5,546 nucleotides of DNA from Candidatus Helarchaeota archaeon (GTDB lineage Archaea; Asgardarchaeota; Lokiarchaeia; Helarchaeales; JABXJV01). Under the pieces are notes generated by a model. The model made no database searches, had not been told where the DNA came from, and saw only the letters and a program-made list of their open reading frames with translations. Below are positions 1-5,426 of the stretch, piece by piece. A program made the position numbers and the translations under genes. The first letter of the stretch is position 1; each line of letters opens with the position of its first letter. Location: contig JABXJV010000465.1 in the NCBI GenBank assembly GCA_013375355.1, forward strand, positions 1 to 5,546, written 5' to 3'.

Positions 1-396
1 GTTAAGTATTATGTATATAAGAGGTGGGGCAGCAATCCGAAGACCCTCGTTTCAGAGAAGGCTCTTGAACACCTAAGAGCATCTGGTCTCTTTAAATCTG
101 TCCGTTCTTATCCCGATTTTTATAATATTGACTATTTATTGCGAGGACATATCAAGGGTTTTGAGGAATGGGATAAAATGGATGGATGGTACGCGAAGTT
201 TTCTCTTGAAAGTGAATTTATAAATGTTCATAATGATTCTACTTTATTTGTTTTAAGAACCGACAAAATGGTCAAAGCCAATTCTGAGGATATACTGGAA
301 GTTGTTATTTCTATGAGTAGATGTGTTCAGGAAACTTTTGAGGAAATCATTAAAAAAATAGATGAAAATTTAAGTAAGTCATTTATAAATAAATAG
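1..396 (+). CDS. ABC transport auxiliary lipoprotein, C-terminal part (5' end outside window)
   Basis: The reading frame is open from base 1 and stops at 394-396, giving 131 residues; the N-terminus, including the expected lipoprotein signal and Cys, lies upstream. Seen: near the start 'YYVYKRWGSNPKTLVSEKAL' is followed by 'LRASGLFKSV', then a 'DYLLRGHIKGFEEWD' strand, an 'AKFSLESEFI' strand and a C-terminal helix ending 'EEIIKKIDENL'. This order matches the ABC-type transport auxiliary lipoprotein family (ABC_trans_aux; PqiC/YmbA-like). Known for the family: these are outer-membrane lipoproteins that work with MCE-domain proteins and an ABC permease/ATPase in lipid transport across the envelope. 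I infer that the permease, ATPase and MCE genes lie upstream and that this is the last gene of that operon, because a new promoter follows. A start could be placed at TTG 139, but the homology begins well before it. Recognition is from memory of the family pattern, not a search. Confidence 0.8.
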   Translation, partial: VKYYVYKRWGSNPKTLVSEKALEHLRASGLFKSVRSYPDFYNIDYLLRGHIKGFEEWDKMDGWYAKFSLESEFINVHNDSTLFVLRTDKMVKANSEDILEVVISMSRCVQETFEEIIKKIDENLSKSFINK

Positions 397-438
397 TTTG
401 ATTTTTATATTAAAAATTGTAAATAAATATAGAATTAC

Positions 439-467
439 TTGACAAAAAAATATTTGTATGTTATATT
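439..467 (+). promoter_or_regulatory. Strong sigma70-type promoter for the FliM-peptide gene
   Basis: TTGACA (439-444) is a perfect -35 box. It is followed by a 17-base spacer and TATATT (462-467), a 5/6 match to the -10 consensus. Transcription should start near 474, leaving an untranslated leader of about 43 bases before the ATG at 517. It sits just after the end of the lipoprotein gene, so the next gene is probably transcribed independently. Confidence 0.75.
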
Positions 468-516
468 AATAGATAAGTTTAATTCATTTTAAAGTCAGTT
501 ATGTTAAAGGATTAAT

Positions 517-816
517 ATGGCTGATTTATTGAGTCAAAAAGAGATTGATCAACTTTTAGATTCCTCAATTACTGGTGATGAAACATCTAAAGATGTTGTT
601 GAGGGTGTTCAGGAAAAAGTCCTTGTAAAAACAAAAACTTTTTCTTATAAAATGGATAAAAATATCCGTTTTCCATTTCCCTATTATTCACCAGTAATAA
701 AAAAGGAAAATATTATTTTTGACCCAAGTCCGGATGTAGAAGATGTTGAAAATAAAGTCGTTGTCAGAAGTTTAAAAAATTATATTGAGTATTCGAAAAA
801 CAAAAGAAACCAATAA
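517..816 (+). CDS. Small protein with FliM-like N-terminal CheY-binding peptide, no motor domain
   Basis: Complete 99-residue protein. Residues 1-14 read MADLLSQKEIDQLL, which carries the LSQxEIDxLL signature found at the extreme N-terminus of the flagellar switch protein FliM (and FliY/FliN relatives). In FliM this peptide binds phosphorylated CheY. After it comes a polar linker (about 15-38), a short basic/aromatic section with RFPFPYY (51-57), an acidic stretch around 69-80, and a basic C-terminus (84-99). I see no FliM middle domain and no FliN/SpoA domain. There is no signal peptide or membrane segment, so it is probably cytoplasmic. The ATG is supported by AAAGG at 506-510, six bases upstream. 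The gene has its own promoter and terminator, which argues against a truncated fliM. Function is unknown; inference: a docking partner, decoy or adaptor for a CheY-like response regulator. That the gene is real is fairly sure; the role is not. Confidence 0.82.
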   Translation: MADLLSQKEIDQLLDSSITGDETSKDVVEGVQEKVLVKTKTFSYKMDKNIRFPFPYYSPVIKKENIIFDPSPDVEDVENKVVVRSLKNYIEYSKNKRNQ

Positions 817-836
817 CATTTTTAAACTGTGGAAAT

Positions 837-875
837 AAAGGCATATCCCAGACTGGATATGCCTTTTCTATTTTT
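837..875 (+). terminator. Rho-independent terminator after the FliM-peptide gene
   Basis: A perfect 12-bp stem (AAAGGCATATCC at 837-848 pairing with 855-866) closes a six-base loop CAGACT. The T-rich run TTTTCTATTTTT (864-875) overlaps the end of the stem. It lies 20 bases after the stop codon and separates this gene from the downstream phosphotransferase. Going the other way the T run is broken, so it is mainly a plus-strand terminator. Confidence 0.9.
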
Positions 876-937
876 AAAAGATTAAATTTCTACTCATAAT
901 AAGTAGGGAATAACAATTTTTAATATATTTTGATAGA

Positions 938-943
938 TATACT
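938..943 (+). promoter_or_regulatory. Possible -10 box for the phosphotransferase gene
   Basis: TATACT is a 5/6 match to the -10 consensus. No convincing -35 box is found 16-18 bases upstream. Used as a promoter it would start transcription around 950, leaving a leader of only about 17 bases and no ribosome-binding site. A gene preceded by a strong terminator needs its own promoter, and this is the best candidate, but AT-rich DNA gives such matches by chance. Confidence 0.25.
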
Positions 944-966
944 ATTTTTGTCAATTTGATATAACT

Positions 967-1932
967 ATGTGGAAAAATATTGATAAGAATACTCTTGAAC
1001 TACTTATTTTAAAACATTTTTCCGAGGAGAAATCGAATATAACGTTTTATCCAATTACTACTGGAAAATTTAATGCGAGTTTTATAGTCAAATTAAAGAA
1101 TAGGGATTTAGTTTTAAGGATTGCGCCTCCACAGGATACAGGATTGATTTTTTATGAAAAGAATATGATGGCACAGGAGCCAGGGATTCATCGAATTGTA
1201 AGGGGGAAAAAGGGCATCCCGGTTCCTGAAATTTATATTTATGATACTTCTCATTCGATAGTTGATTCCGATTACATTATAATGGAAAAAATAGATGGAA
1301 TTACGGCGACCGATGCTCATTTTCTTACAAAAAATCAATGGGACAATGTTCTATATCAGATTGGTGAATACCTAAGAGAACTTCATTCAATTACAGCGGA
1401 AGAGTATGGCTATCTCGGTGAACATCATCCTATGGAACCTCAAAAAGACTGGGCTTCTGCCTTCAGGGTAATGTGGAATAAAATGGTAAATCAAATCGTC
1501 GATGTGGAAGGATACTCAAAAATGGAGGGAGAATTTTTTACTGAACTTCTCGATAAATATATAGAAATATTTAAGCATAATCCTGCATCTTCTCTTCTTC
1601 ATATGGACATCTGGCATCAGAATATAATCCTGGACAGGAGTGGGAAAATTGTCGGAATAGTTGACTGGGACCGCGCTCTATGGGGGGATGTGGAAATCGA
1701 ATTTTCTGTGCTCGATTACTGTGGAATTTCTGAATCCCCATTTTGGAAAGGATACGGAAAAGAAAGAAACGCCTCTGAAAATGCCCACTTAAGAAATGTT
1801 TTTTATCTATTGTATGAAATCCAAAAGTATATCGTTATTTACGCAACAAGAAGATACAATCCAATGATTAAAGAACAATATAAAAATCAAGTTTTTAGAA
1901 TAGCAGAAAGTGTTAAACGGAAAAATAATTAG
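967..1932 (+). CDS. APH/choline-kinase-fold phosphotransferase family protein
   Basis: Complete 321-residue protein, a normal length for the family. Seen: a nucleotide-loop-like TTGKFNASFIV (31-41); LVLRI (48-52), where the family's ATP-contacting basic residue sits (R51); a conserved Glu region 'EPGIHR' (71-76); a hinge IIMEKIDG (104-111); the catalytic loop HMDIWHQN (212-219) with Asp214 as probable catalytic base and Asn219 as metal ligand; and IVDWDRA (231-237) with the metal-binding Asp233. These are the Brenner and DFG-equivalent motifs of the APH family (Pfam APH, COG3173-like), soluble enzymes that move the ATP gamma-phosphate to a hydroxyl on a small molecule. Relatives include aminoglycoside and macrolide kinases, homoserine and choline kinases. 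The substrate cannot be read from the sequence, and nothing here shows drug resistance. ATG 967 is the only sensible start, since in-frame stops (931-936) lie just upstream; no Shine-Dalgarno is visible. It converges on the minus-strand operon. Confidence 0.9.
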   Translation: MWKNIDKNTLELLILKHFSEEKSNITFYPITTGKFNASFIVKLKNRDLVLRIAPPQDTGLIFYEKNMMAQEPGIHRIVRGKKGIPVPEIYIYDTSHSIVDSDYIIMEKIDGITATDAHFLTKNQWDNVLYQIGEYLRELHSITAEEYGYLGEHHPMEPQKDWASAFRVMWNKMVNQIVDVEGYSKMEGEFFTELLDKYIEIFKHNPASSLLHMDIWHQNIILDRSGKIVGIVDWDRALWGDVEIEFSVLDYCGISESPFWKGYGKERNASENAHLRNVFYLLYEIQKYIVIYATRRYNPMIKEQYKNQVFRIAESVKRKNN

Positions 1933-2020
1933 AAGTTTTATGCCTCCGCAATTAACCTATGGCGAAGGTGGAAATTCTTATAGAAAATTTGCAAATGTAA
2001 AAATTGCCAAAATCCTTTCG

Positions 2021-3382
2021 TTAATATATATTGATATTGATTCTATTTTTAAAAGTGTCAAGATTAATAATATTTCTGTCATAATCATTAATATCACGTT
2101 TGTTTATAGAGAATTGAACACAACTTACTTTTCTATCCTTTGTAGCAAGCTCCTTTGATTTTATTAATATTTCAATCCTTTCAGTATCCTTCATTTCTTT
2201 CAATGTAGAACCAAAGTCTGCGAAAACTTCTGCGATTACGTCGGTCAATTCTTTAACCTTTTCTTCAATGCTTTTCTCTTCTTTTTCATCCTTTTTGGAT
2301 TTACCTGAAAATTCGATATCTTCGAAATCTATTTTAGGGGCAGGTGGTATAGATGGAACAGATTGTATTTCAATTTCTTTTTCAATTCCTTCTTTAATAC
2401 CTTTCAATGATTCCTTTAATTTCTCTTTTGTTTTTTCGATTGCTTTTTTAGATTTTTCAAGTGCTTGTTTTTCAAGTGTTTGTTGAAGTTCATCATATTT
2501 TATATTTTTATAAGATTTGATTAAATCATCAAATTTTTCTTCTAGTTTGATATTGATTGTTCTGAATAAACCTGATCTATCAAGGTCAATGGTAAAAATT
2601 GTTCCAAGACCTCTTATGTAGGTTCCATCAATCTGGCTTTTTGATATACCTCTTTTATAGGTATTTTCGAGTTCGGATTCTATAATTGATTTTAGAATAT
2701 CTATCCTTTTATATGTATCTTTTTGGGGATACTGACCTTTTGATGAGTTTTTTATTCTCTTTTTTAAATCTTCAAAACCAACGAGACCTTTTTTATAATC
2801 ATTTAACCATCTTTTTTCTGCTGTTAGGAGCATTTGTGAATCTTTAACGTCATACATTTTTTCGAATGTTTTTCTATATTCCTTTGAAAGTTTGCACACA
2901 ACAGTAATTCGGTTATCAGGGTTAAGTCCTTTTATTGCACCGGCATAATCTGTCAAAAATTCGATTATTGAATCAGTAGTTTCTGTCAGTATCTCTTCCT
3001 TCTGTTTATCCTCTTCCCTTTCTCTTTCTTCATCTGGAGATTTTTGACTTATAATAACTTGAGACCTATTTTTAACATCTCTATAAATTTTCGTAATTGG
3101 TGGAAGCACAGCAAAATGCAATAAAAAATCTGAAGTGGGAGAGGTAATAAATACTACTCCATATCCCTCGATATATATCCCTGAAGTTTCGGGTCTTCCT
3201 ATGGGCAGATAATCTTTAATATAGTCGGTTAATAATGTCTGCAATATGTTCTCCATAATCCTCAAGTCTTTTTGTATTTTTGTGTAATCCACATTTTTCT
3301 CATATTGTGCTCCTGTAACAGGTGAATATTTGGCTGTCAGTAAAAAGATGAAAATTCCTATAAAAAATACTTTTTTAATCAT
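2021..3382 (-). CDS. Exported protein of unknown function with two divergent copies of one domain
   Basis: 453 residues. I do not recognise a named family. Residues 1-25 (MIKKVFFIGIFIFLLTAKYS then PVTGA) form a signal peptide, with likely cleavage after TGA, so the protein acts in the periplasm or at the outer membrane. The mature protein holds two copies of one module, matching at three places in the same order: SGIYIEGYGVVF (67-78) and DGTYIRGLGTIF (252-263); TDSIIEFLTDYAGAIKGL (136-153) and TDVIAEVFADFGSTLKEM (380-397); WLNDYKKGLVGFEDLKKRI (192-210) and DINDYDRNIINLDTFKNRI (430-448). Each copy carries a charged insert. In copy 1 it is short (115-130). In copy 2 it is a long Lys/Glu-rich, probably coiled-coil stretch (about 281-341), then a Pro-rich joint (342-351). 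The gene lies 52 bases after the anti-sigma gene on the same strand. Inference: a sensor, modulator or target of that sigma system. Confidence 0.85.
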   Translation of the reverse strand: MIKKVFFIGIFIFLLTAKYSPVTGAQYEKNVDYTKIQKDLRIMENILQTLLTDYIKDYLPIGRPETSGIYIEGYGVVFITSPTSDFLLHFAVLPPITKIYRDVKNRSQVIISQKSPDEEREREEDKQKEEILTETTDSIIEFLTDYAGAIKGLNPDNRITVVCKLSKEYRKTFEKMYDVKDSQMLLTAEKRWLNDYKKGLVGFEDLKKRIKNSSKGQYPQKDTYKRIDILKSIIESELENTYKRGISKSQIDGTYIRGLGTIFTIDLDRSGLFRTINIKLEEKFDDLIKSYKNIKYDELQQTLEKQALEKSKKAIEKTKEKLKESLKGIKEGIEKEIEIQSVPSIPPAPKIDFEDIEFSGKSKKDEKEEKSIEEKVKELTDVIAEVFADFGSTLKEMKDTERIEILIKSKELATKDRKVSCVQFSINKRDINDYDRNIINLDTFKNRININIY

Positions 3383-3387
3383 GGAAT

Positions 3388-3392
3388 CCTCC
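3388..3392 (-). promoter_or_regulatory. Shine-Dalgarno that sets the start of the tandem-domain exported protein
   Basis: GGAGG reads on the minus strand from 3392 to 3388, five bases before the ATG at 3382. An in-frame ATG nine codons earlier (3409) has no comparable site and would put charged residues (KKLEDS) ahead of the signal peptide. The 3382 start leaves a clean Lys-Lys then hydrophobic signal sequence, so it is preferred. Confidence 0.8.
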
Positions 3393-3434
3393 AATTTTTT
3401 GAATATCATATAATTCCCAATTAATGAAAATTAA

Positions 3435-4109
3435 TTATCTCATTAAATTTTCTTCCGCAAAAGAAACTAATCTTCCAAGTAGTTCATCGTTTTCTCTGAA
3501 TTTTTCGACAGTTAAACTTCGGAAATATTCGATATTCTGCTCAATTAACATCATATCAGTTTCTCTTTGCTTTTGAATCTCCTGAATTAACTGAGAAATC
3601 ATTATATTCCTCTCCTGTGTCATCTTTTCTTCACTTACTGAAATTGCTTGTAGGACAAGATTAATGGCTTCCTGCTGATTTTCCATCAGTTTCGTTAAGA
3701 ATTCTCTATCAACTGTTTCTTCTTTCCCCTTTCCAAAAATGCTCATATTAACAGAAATTCCAGATTGGTCATAGTTAAATTCAAAGTTTATTAGAGATAA
3801 TATAAGTATTAAAAGTACTGCTATTCCTGCAAAAGTATAGCCTATCCTGGCAGGTTTGGCTGAAAGCCAGGGGAAATATGCTTTTATCCATGAAGTAACA
3901 GATTGTTTTTCTTCGACAAATACAAATTCCTTATTTGGAGCATCCACTTTCCACTCTTTAAGTATTGTCCTCTCTTTTTGAAAAGAAGCAATCTCTTTTT
4001 CACATTCAGCACAGGTCTTAATATGCTGTTTTATAATTTTCTTTTTCTGTTCATCGAGTTCATTATAAATAAAAGCGACTAAATCCTCTTTACTAATAGG
4101 ACAACTCAT
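3435..4109 (-). CDS. Zinc-finger (zf-HC2 type) transmembrane anti-sigma factor
   Basis: 224 residues. The N-terminus has Cys3 and then HIKTCAEC (29-36), the H-x3-C-x2-C arrangement of the ZAS/zf-HC2 anti-sigma domain, with His29, Cys33, Cys36 and probably Cys3 as zinc ligands. This domain binds and holds an ECF sigma factor at the cytoplasmic face. One membrane helix follows (about 89-108, 'AGIAVLLILILSLINF'). The remaining 110 or so residues should lie outside the inner membrane; they are Gln/Glu/Met-rich and look like a long helical coiled coil (about 135-215). No known sensor domain is visible there. The start codon lies four bases after the sigma stop, with GGAGGT (4126-4121) inside the last sigma codons, so translation is probably coupled. 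Release of the sigma factor could follow proteolysis or a conformational signal; this is family knowledge, not shown here. Confidence 0.9.
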   Translation of the reverse strand: MSCPISKEDLVAFIYNELDEQKKKIIKQHIKTCAECEKEIASFQKERTILKEWKVDAPNKEFVFVEEKQSVTSWIKAYFPWLSAKPARIGYTFAGIAVLLILILSLINFEFNYDQSGISVNMSIFGKGKEETVDREFLTKLMENQQEAINLVLQAISVSEEKMTQERNIMISQLIQEIQKQRETDMMLIEQNIEYFRSLTVEKFRENDELLGRLVSFAEENLMR

Positions 4110-4113
4110 TTTT

Positions 4114-4695
4114 TTAAGAAACCTCCTTATCTAAATTTAGTTTTTTGAGAATAGTTTTAATGTTTTTAAGTGCATAATACATCCTTGACTTTATTGTATT
4201 TTCAGAAATTTTTAGAATCTCTGCTATCTCTCTGAATTTTAAGCCCTGATATTCTTTCAAAATCAAAACTTCCTTCTGTTCATTGGGAAGACTGCTTACA
4301 ACTCTGATTATAGTTTCTCTTATATCTTCTTTAATTATATTTTCTTCAAATTCTGGATTAATATTAACTGCATCTTTTAAAACATATTCATTATTACTGC
4401 TTATTTGAGTAAAAGAAGTGTGTCTTCTTTTTTTCAATTCATCTTTACAGAGGTTAACAGCAATTCTGTGAATCCAAACTGAAAAACTTTCGTTATTTCT
4501 AAGTTTTTTGAGGTTTTTATACGCCTTTATAAATGTATTCTGACAGATATCCTTTGCATCCTGCTCGTTCCGGATATACCTGTAAGCCAATTCATATACA
4601 GGAGCCTGCCACCTCTTTACGAGAAAATTAAAAGCGTCTGAATCTCCGCTGAGAAATCTACTTATATATTCTTGTTCTGGAAAAATCTCCGACAT
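4114..4695 (-). CDS. ECF-type RNA polymerase sigma factor (RpoE-like)
   Basis: 193 residues, the usual size for an extracytoplasmic-function sigma factor with only regions 2 and 4. Region 2 spans about 10-92: DAKDICQNTFIKAYKNL (46-62) is the core-binding helix of region 2.2, and FSVWIHRIAVNLCKDELKKR (71-90) is region 2.3/2.4, which melts and reads the -10 element. A variable linker follows (about 93-125). Region 4 spans about 136-185: LPNEQKEVLILKEYQGLKF (136-154), then a helix-turn-helix REIAEILKISENTIKSRMYY (155-174) that reads the -35 element. It directs RNA polymerase to a small set of envelope-stress or similar genes and should be held inactive by the next gene's product. The ATG at 4695 gives a normal N-terminus, although only a weak AGAG lies upstream. 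It is the first gene of the minus-strand operon. Confidence 0.95.
   Translation of the reverse strand: MSEIFPEQEYISRFLSGDSDAFNFLVKRWQAPVYELAYRYIRNEQDAKDICQNTFIKAYKNLKKLRNNESFSVWIHRIAVNLCKDELKKRRHTSFTQISSNNEYVLKDAVNINPEFEENIIKEDIRETIIRVVSSLPNEQKEVLILKEYQGLKFREIAEILKISENTIKSRMYYALKNIKTILKKLNLDKEVS
4121..4126 (-). promoter_or_regulatory. Ribosome-binding site of the anti-sigma gene, inside the sigma gene end
   Basis: GGAGGT lies within the final codons of the sigma reading frame, 11 bases before the anti-sigma ATG. This spacing is a little long, but the match is strong. A ribosome finishing the sigma gene would cover this site, which fits translational coupling that keeps the two proteins in ratio. 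Confidence 0.6.
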
Positions 4696-4729
4696 AACTC
4701 TAATAAGATTTTCTTTAAAATTACTTCTA

Positions 4730-4735
4730 ATTATA
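4730..4735 (-). promoter_or_regulatory. Candidate -10 box of the sigma/anti-sigma operon
   Basis: On the minus strand a perfect TATAAT reads from 4735 to 4730, about 34 bases before the sigma start codon. Transcription would begin near 4723. The region 16-18 bases further upstream is only T-rich (around CTTTTT) and is a poor -35 box. The pattern is housekeeping-like; I do not see a typical ECF -35 element (AAC motif), so self-activation is not evident from this site. Confidence 0.35.
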
Positions 4736-4740
4736 AGACT

Positions 4741-4923
4741 GTTGATTCTTTAAAAAAGTTTTTATTAAAGTTAAATATTTTTATTTATTTTTAAATATTG
4801 CTTATAAATAATGATATTTGTAAATTTTATTTTAAATAATAAAAAGTAAATTAATAACTTTATTGCTGTTTAATAAATTATATCAATTACTGTAATCAAA
4901 CCATTAAAAGATGTTTAAAAAAT
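4741..4923. other. Very AT-rich divergent intergenic region
   Basis: By hand count only 22 of 180 bases (4741-4920) are G or C, about 12%. The region separates the minus-strand sigma operon from the plus-strand small gene at 4924 and must hold the promoter for at least one of them. It contains a direct repeat TTAAATATT at 4771-4779 and 4791-4799 (20 bases apart, about two helical turns) and a small palindrome ATTACTGTAAT at 4886-4896. Either could be a regulator site, but both are short and weak evidence in such biased sequence. No gene is seen. Confidence 0.5.
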
Positions 4924-5163
4924 ATGAGAGTTATAAATAAAAAAGGGACGGTTATAATTTTTGAGGAAGATAATCAATATGGAGTTAAAGACCTTGAAAC
5001 AGATAAAGAGATATGCAAAAGATCGAAATATATTCAAGAAGTTAAAGAGGAATTTGAACATTACTGGAGAAGAAAATATCTGTTTAAAGAATCTGAAAAC
5101 AGCGGTATATTTTCTGACGAAAAGGGATTTTTTGATTGGAATTCATCTATTATGTATGAATAA
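4924..5163 (+). CDS. Small hypothetical protein (79 residues)
   Basis: I do not recognise it. Residues 1-30 look like short beta strands (KKGTVIIFEEDNQYGVKDLE), then a charged helix (about 34-54, 'YIQEVKEEFEHYWRRKYLF'), and an aromatic/acidic tail ending 'FFDWNSSIMYE'. It has no signal peptide or membrane helix, so it is probably cytoplasmic. There is no clear Shine-Dalgarno before the ATG. A frame shifted by one (4961-5170) is also open, but it encodes a monotonous Lys/Leu/Ile-rich product and is less protein-like. The gene is divergent from the sigma operon. That it is coding is likely but not certain; no function is proposed. Confidence 0.55.
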   Translation: MRVINKKGTVIIFEEDNQYGVKDLETDKEICKRSKYIQEVKEEFEHYWRRKYLFKESENSGIFSDEKGFFDWNSSIMYE

Positions 5164-5260
5164 ATCCTGAAATAAAAATTTGATATTATATTAAAAAATA
5201 ATAACTTAGTGATAAAAAGTTTTGAATAGATTCTTTATTATTTTGTTTATTTTTTTTATG

Positions 5261-5400
5261 TCCCACCAAAGGTTGGTTTATAAATGGAAACATTCCGTTT
5301 ATACCGATGCACTTCAATTGTAATTGGAAGCAAATGGAAGGAAGTTATTGGCGGTTAGTGGTCTTTTCTGGAATGCTTTGCTGAGCGGTCAGGGATGAAG
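5261..5400. other. G+C-richer non-coding island, possible structured RNA or gene relic
   Basis: By hand count about 59 of 140 bases are G or C (42%), against about 13 of 100 in 5161-5260. All three plus-strand frames are broken by stops, and I see no gene. A good hairpin sits at 5275-5305. In an AT-rich genome a G+C-rich intergenic block can mark a structured RNA, but it could also be a decayed gene or an inserted fragment. Strand and ends are unknown. Confidence 0.3.
5275..5305. other. Stem-loop in the G+C-richer island
   Basis: GGT (5275-5277) pairs with ACC (5303-5305). After a two-base TT bulge, ATAAA-T-GGAA (5280-5289) pairs with TTCC-G-TTTAT (5293-5302), counting one T.G wobble; the loop is ACA. 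That gives 13 pairs in 31 bases. No T run follows on either strand, so it does not look like an intrinsic terminator. Confidence 0.5.
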
Positions 5401-5426
5401 GTTAAATTATAATTGCTAAATTGAAA

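Noticed and set aside
517..816. Truncated fliM pseudogene
   Set aside because: Only the N-terminal peptide resembles FliM; the rest does not look like a decayed FliM middle domain, and the gene has an intact promoter, ribosome-binding site and terminator.
1114..1338. Minus-strand open frame inside the phosphotransferase gene
   Set aside because: It lies wholly inside a gene with intact catalytic motifs and its product has no recognisable features.
1943..1968. Imperfect hairpin (CCTCCGC / GCGAAGG) in the convergent gap as a terminator
   Set aside because: It has one mismatch in a 7-bp stem, a 12-base loop and no T run on either side, so it is too weak to call.
1910..2158. Plus-strand open frame across the convergent junction
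   Set aside because: It overlaps the ends of two better-supported genes and its product is low-complexity and Ile-rich.
2268..2486. Plus-strand Ser/Phe-rich open frame
   Set aside because: It is the antisense of the Lys/Glu-rich coiled-coil part of the exported protein; Ser/Phe richness is the expected mirror of Lys/Glu codons.
3383..3409. Longer start (ATG at 3409) for the exported tandem-domain protein
   Set aside because: It has no good ribosome-binding site, and it would place nine extra residues including KKLED before a clean signal peptide. The ATG at 3382 has GGAGG five bases upstream.
4961..5170. Plus-strand 69-codon frame overlapping the small hypothetical gene
   Set aside because: The product is monotonously rich in Lys, Leu, Ile and Asn; the overlapping frame from 4924 has a more protein-like composition. 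Not fully excluded.
5258..5323. 21-codon frame starting ATG at 5258, with an open stretch after its TAA
   Set aside because: It has no ribosome-binding site, is short, and the other frames look equally open, so it does not support a gene; it is treated as part of the unexplained G+C-richer block.
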